DNA of 64,000 nt from Enoplosus armatus (lineage: Eukaryota > Chordata > Actinopteri > Centrarchiformes > Enoplosidae), in the NCBI RefSeq assembly GCF_043641665.1, contig NC_092190.1, positions 9,630,048-9,694,047 on the forward strand. The letters run 5' to 3'. This document shows positions 61,303 through 64,000 of the stretch, piece after piece. The translations under genes and the position numbers were made by a program. Each line of letters starts with the position of its first letter. The first letter of the stretch is position 1. The notes beneath the pieces were generated by a model. The model ran no database searches, was not told the DNA's origin, and saw only the letters and a list, made by a program, of their open reading frames with translations.

Positions 61303-61614
61303 TTAAAGGGGCACTCCACTAATTTCACACAGGTTACTTGTTATGAAGACTTTTCTTAATTCTGTGGAAAGGTCATAATGATTGTGTTTGAGGCTTAAAA
61401 TGTTTAATAGAAAGTTTGTGTTATGAAGTGAAGGTTATGGGCTTTGAAAGAAGTGGATCCAGTGTTTCTTTACCTTGGCCCATAATTGGGACTAAAAATC
61501 AGGATATCTCGGCCTCTGTTGCGCCAATTTCAACCATCCTTTTTCTAACCTGTCTCTTGTGAGTCCCCCGGGTTTTTGGAAGTGTAATGCAAATTTGCTA
61601 GAGTGCCCCTTTAA
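61303..61614. mobile_element. MITE with TTAA-flanked inverted ends, in METTL21 intron 1
   Basis: The left end TTAAAGGGGCACTCCACTAA and the reverse complement of the right end, TTAAAGGGGCACTCTAGCAA, agree over most of 24 positions. Both ends sit on TTAA, which could be a target duplication of the piggyBac type. The 312-bp interior is non-coding. Only one copy is seen here. Confidence 0.7.
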
Positions 61615-61684
61615 GGTGTCTTATATCTCATGTCACACAAATAAAATAATTTAACCACTTCTACTTCTACAGTGTTAAGCGGTC

Positions 61685-64000
<2,316 letters not shown>

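Overview
This is vertebrate nuclear DNA, almost certainly from a percomorph-type teleost fish. The evidence is intron-split genes with GT-AG junctions, many CA/TG microsatellites, and several interspersed repeat families that I recognise as typical of teleost genomes. There are no bacterial operons, CRISPR arrays, rRNA genes or convincing tRNA genes.

Layout. The first ~43 kb is gene-poor. It holds a complete non-autonomous hAT-type element (2140-3013, with an 8-bp target duplication), a CpG-rich minus-strand promoter and candidate first exon near 10.45-10.93 kb, two copies of an inverted-repeat element (11.2 and 31.1 kb), a fold-back palindrome (13.5 kb), scattered copies of four other repeat families, a possible decayed LTR fragment (35.9-36.96 kb) and two stretches that look like conserved non-coding DNA (14.8 and 34.1 kb). 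I could not identify any protein gene there.

The last ~21 kb carries three genes that I could rebuild exon by exon. (1) 49669-43235, minus strand: a ten-exon junctional adhesion molecule of the JAM2 type, 282 aa, with two Ig domains, a Cys-rich membrane segment, a 19-nt micro-exon, a proline run and a C-terminal PDZ ligand. (2) 53247-56044, plus strand: a six-exon secreted C-type lectin, 615 aa, in which one 1401-nt exon encodes a very acidic, repeat-built region placed before a canonical long-form lectin domain. This is the most unusual object in the window. (3) 61685 to beyond the window end, plus strand: a METTL21C/E-like protein-lysine methyltransferase, 221 residues visible, cut by the window edge, with a probable non-coding first exon and TATA box near 60.6 kb.

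The three genes have no obvious shared pathway. The JAM gene and the lectin are divergent, with ~3.6 kb between their start codons; the methyltransferase follows the lectin in the same orientation. Repeat calls rest on internal comparison within this window and on recognition of common teleost repeats, not on a database search.
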